DNA of 64,000 bases from the NCBI RefSeq assembly GCF_030378165.1, contig NZ_CP119766.1:1240001-1304000 (forward strand). Direction: 5' to 3'. Each line of letters starts with the position of its first letter. The first letter of the stretch is position 1. This document shows positions 62,019 to 64,000 of this stretch, piece by piece. The translations under genes and the position numbers were made by a program. The stretch is from Flavobacterium panacagri. GTDB lineage: Bacteria > Bacteroidota > Bacteroidia > Flavobacteriales > Flavobacteriaceae. The notes beneath the pieces were generated by a model, which saw only the letters and a program-made list of their open reading frames with translations, did no database searches and had not been told where the DNA came from.

Positions 62019-62409
62019 TTGAAGGTTCTGAGATGCAGAGGGGCTAAGGTTCTAAGTTTTTTTGGTTATTTTTTTAGAAGCAGAAACTCCTCGTTTTCAG
62101 AAGACGTGACATTCCTGCCATCCGCTATATCTTTTCATCCGCTAAAAAGCGGATAAAAAGGATGTCGCTTCTGTCAGGGCTAGCAAGAAAAAATCTTTTT
62201 CATAAGATTGTAAGTTCTTGTGATTCTCGGGTTTTAAGAGATAATCAACTTAATCTACATAATCATCGACAAATACTTTTATAAAGGATTATAATAAAAT
62301 CCGTGTAAATCAGCGTTTTTGCGATAGCAAATCAGTGTCATCCGTGTGCTATTTCTCAGTGTTCTTTGCGTAAATCCTTCGCGCTCTTTGCGGTTAAAAA
62401 TAATTAGTC
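62019..62409. other. Repeat-filled intergenic region between rplY and pth
   Basis: There is no coding potential. It contains the hairpin ATCCGC-TAAAAA-GCGGAT (62132-62158), the 'ataaaatccg...gcgatagcaaatc' repeat (62293-62353) related to 3331-3390, and the word tttgcgtaaatccttcgcgctctttgcgg (62365-62397 region). All look like degraded interspersed elements. Confidence 0.6.
62293..62353. repeat. Interspersed repeat, 'ccgtg...gcgatagcaaatc' family, copy 2
   Basis: It repeats the order of words of the copy at 3331-3390: ataaaatccg, a variable stretch, gcg, ttgcgatagcaaatc, tcatccgtg. About 60 bp long, on the same strand. Confidence 0.65.
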
Positions 62410-62417
62410 CTATTTTT
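62410..62417 (+). promoter_or_regulatory. Predicted -7 element for pth
   Basis: TATTTTTG matches TAnnTTTG and ends 5 bp before the ATG at 62423. This implies either a leaderless message or translation from the internal ATG at 62486. Confidence 0.4.
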
Positions 62418-62422
62418 GTCAA

Positions 62423-63052
62423 ATGATAAAATGGATAACAAAACTGTTTTCATCAACACCAAAAGAAGAGAACATAGAAGACAATATGAAGAAATATTTA
62501 ATCGTAGGTTTAGGAAATATAGGAGCCGAATATGTAAATACACGACACAATATCGGATTTAAAGTGCTGGATTTTTTAGCTAAAAAAGAAGGGCTTTCTT
62601 TTGAAACCGTAAAACTAGGCTCATTAGCAGAATATAAGTTTAAAGGAAGAACTTTTTTTCTTTTAAAACCAAACACTTACATGAATTTAAGTGGAAAAGC
62701 TGTAAAATATTGGATGGACAAAGAAAATATACCTTTAGAGAATATTCTAGTCATTACAGACGATTTAAATCTTTCATTCGGAACCATCAGAATCAAACCA
62801 AAAGGAAGCGACGGAGGTCACAACGGTTTGAAAAACATCAATTTGGTTTTAAACACACAAAATTACACACGATTTAGATTTGGTATCAGCGACCAATTCA
62901 AAAAAGGCCAGCAGATTGATTATGTTTTAGGAGAATGGAATGCTGAAGAAGAAGCGAAACTTCCAGAGCGTTTAGAAACTTCGGCAGAAATTATCAAAAC
63001 TTTCGGAACTGCCGGTTTAGAAAACACAATGACGACTTTCAACGGAAAATAA
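62423..63052 (+). CDS. pth: Peptidyl-tRNA hydrolase
   Basis: The 209-residue frame contains a complete Pth: KYLIVGLGNIGAEYVNTRHNIGF (catalytic His), LLKPNTYMNLSGKAV, ITDDLNLSFGTIRIKPKGSDGGHNGLKNI and YVLGEWNAEEEAKL. It frees tRNA from stalled peptides. Residues 1-21 (MIKWITKLFSSTPKEEN and on) precede the usual Pth start; ATG 62486 (MKKYLIVGLGN) would give 188 residues, the normal family length, and a 60-nt leader. The longer form is kept because Flavobacterium homologues are, from memory, often annotated with the extension. Confidence 0.93.
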   Translation: MIKWITKLFSSTPKEENIEDNMKKYLIVGLGNIGAEYVNTRHNIGFKVLDFLAKKEGLSFETVKLGSLAEYKFKGRTFFLLKPNTYMNLSGKAVKYWMDKENIPLENILVITDDLNLSFGTIRIKPKGSDGGHNGLKNINLVLNTQNYTRFRFGISDQFKKGQQIDYVLGEWNAEEEAKLPERLETSAEIIKTFGTAGLENTMTTFNGK

Positions 63053-63147
63053 AGATTTCCAAGTATTTAATCTTTAAAAAATCGATTTATCAATTAATTA
63101 AATTGAATTATAACGAAATAGTATTTTCAATTCCAAAGTTAAATGTC

Positions 63148-63155
63148 TAAATTTG
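63148..63155 (+). promoter_or_regulatory. Predicted -7 element for sodA
   Basis: TAAATTTG matches TAnnTTTG, 36 bp before the ATG. Confidence 0.5.
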
Positions 63156-63191
63156 GGATAAATTATTATAAACCATAAAAATCGTAATACC

Positions 63192-63803
63192 ATGGCTTTT
63201 GAATTACCACAATTACCTTATGCATACGATGCATTAGAACCACATATTGATGCACGTACAATGGAAATCCATCATACAAAGCATCACAATGCTTATACTA
63301 CAAATCTTAACGCGGCAATTGCTGGAACAGATTTAGAAGGAAAAACAATCGAAAACATCTTAATCAACTTAGATAAATCTAACGCTGCAGTTCGTAACAA
63401 TGGTGGTGGTTTCTACAACCATAATTTATTCTGGACAGTGATGTCTCCAAATGGAGGAGGATTACCAACAGGAGATTTATTAGCAGCAATCGAAGCTTCT
63501 TTCGGATCATTCGAAGAATTTAAAGCTAAATTTGCTAAAGCTGGAGCAACACAATTTGGTTCTGGATGGGCTTGGTTAACAGTTCAAAAAGGAGGGAAAT
63601 TAGAGGTTGTAGGTACTCCAAATCAAGATAATCCATTAATGCCGGAAGTTGCTGGTAACGGTGGAACTCCAATCTTAGGAATGGACGTTTGGGAGCACGC
63701 TTACTACTTAAACTATCAAAACAGAAGACCAGATTACATCGAAGCTTTCTTCAGTGTAATTAACTGGACAGAAGTGGCTAGAAGATTTGCTTTAGATAAA
63801 TAA
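63192..63803 (+). CDS. sodA: Superoxide dismutase, manganese type
   Basis: The 203-residue protein has metal ligands in [21 protein letters not shown] and [22 protein letters not shown]. The Mn-specific features GGGFYNHN (Gly, where Fe-type has AAQ) and NQDNPLM (Gln) support manganese over iron. It converts superoxide to hydrogen peroxide and oxygen. No signal peptide, so it is cytoplasmic. Confidence 0.95.
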   Translation: MAFELPQLPYAYDALEPHIDARTMEIHHTKHHNAYTTNLNAAIAGTDLEGKTIENILINLDKSNAAVRNNGGGFYNHNLFWTVMSPNGGGLPTGDLLAAIEASFGSFEEFKAKFAKAGATQFGSGWAWLTVQKGGKLEVVGTPNQDNPLMPEVAGNGGTPILGMDVWEHAYYLNYQNRRPDYIEAFFSVINWTEVARRFALDK

Positions 63804-63825
63804 GAAAATAGAGCATAGAATATAG

Positions 63826-63857
63826 AAAAAAGACGAGCCATAGGTTCGTCTTTTTTT
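63826..63857 (+). terminator. Rho-independent terminator after sodA
   Basis: AGACGAGCC, loop ATA and GGTTCGTCT with one G-T pair, flanked by A-run and T-run. Confidence 0.85.
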
Positions 63858-63918
63858 ATGTCCAAAATTTTAGTCTTTATTCTATAATCTATTTTCTTTT
63901 CTCTAAAAAAATAAAATA

Positions 63919-63947
63919 AAAAAGGCGGAATCTCTTCCGCCTTTTTT
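63919..63947. terminator. Bidirectional terminator-like hairpin near the window end
   Basis: AAAAAAGGCGGA, loop and TCCGCCTTTTTT form a strong stem with A/T tails on both sides. It probably ends an unseen leftward gene beyond the window edge or backs up the sodA terminator. Confidence 0.75.
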
Positions 63948-64000
63948 GCCCCAAATCTACCATAAACTTAACCTACTAATGTCATGGTTTAGTAAAGGTA

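Noticed and set aside
62132..62158. ATCCGC-TAAAAA-GCGGAT hairpin as an integron attC-like site
   Set aside because: No conserved core sites, no cassette and no integrase in the window; a repeat hairpin is the simpler reading.

Overview
The window is AT-rich chromosomal DNA from a Bacteroidota bacterium, almost certainly a Flavobacterium close to F. johnsoniae. Pointers are the flexirubin-type pigment cluster with darA/darB and a tyrosine ammonia-lyase, a SusC/SusD pair, a type IX secretion type B C-terminal domain, TAnnTTTG-type -7 promoter elements, few Shine-Dalgarno sites, and many short interspersed inverted repeats between genes. No rRNA, CRISPR array, transposase or prophage was seen.

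Region 1 (1-24.3 kb), flexirubin / aryl polyene-dialkylresorcinol pigment locus, nearly all on the minus strand. A tyrosine ammonia-lyase (21.4-22.9 kb) makes the 4-coumarate starter. Two acyl carrier proteins, three catalytically intact FabF/B-type ketosynthases, one chain-length-factor-like ketosynthase without catalytic residues, a FabG-like reductase, three hotdog dehydratases and a thioesterase build the polyene. DarA and DarB make the dialkylresorcinol. A LpxL-like acyltransferase and a BtrH-like protein are candidates for joining or anchoring the parts. An ABC exporter, a LolA-like carrier, an outer-membrane lipoprotein and two small beta-barrel proteins suggest envelope delivery. A flavoprotein with the WxWxIP halogenase signature is divergent from the lyase.

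Region 2 (24.5-30.4 kb), oxidative deoxy-sugar (most likely L-fucose) catabolism: mutarotase, fumarylacetoacetate-hydrolase-family enzyme, two short-chain dehydrogenases, an altronate-dehydratase-family enzyme and a divergent AraC regulator. No lactonase is present in the window.

Region 3 (30.6-37.0 kb), a vSGLT-like sodium/sugar symporter and a galM-galK-galT Leloir operon (minus strand) with a divergent GntR/LacI-type regulator.

Region 4 (37.1-57.4 kb), L-arabinose/arabinan utilisation: a Nudix-type AraR regulator, then on the plus strand SusC, SusD, GH51, GH43 (three), GH127, GH43, the C-terminal relic of a second GH51, araB, araD, araA and a lipoprotein aldose epimerase. A 19-bp inverted repeat of one pattern occurs upstream of susC, araB and the symporter, which suggests one arabinose regulon that includes the transporter.

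Region 5 (57.5-64 kb), housekeeping and envelope genes: a type IX-secreted repeat protein, an OsmC-like protein, tRNA-Leu(CAA), prs, ribosomal protein L25/Ctc, peptidyl-tRNA hydrolase and a manganese-type superoxide dismutase.
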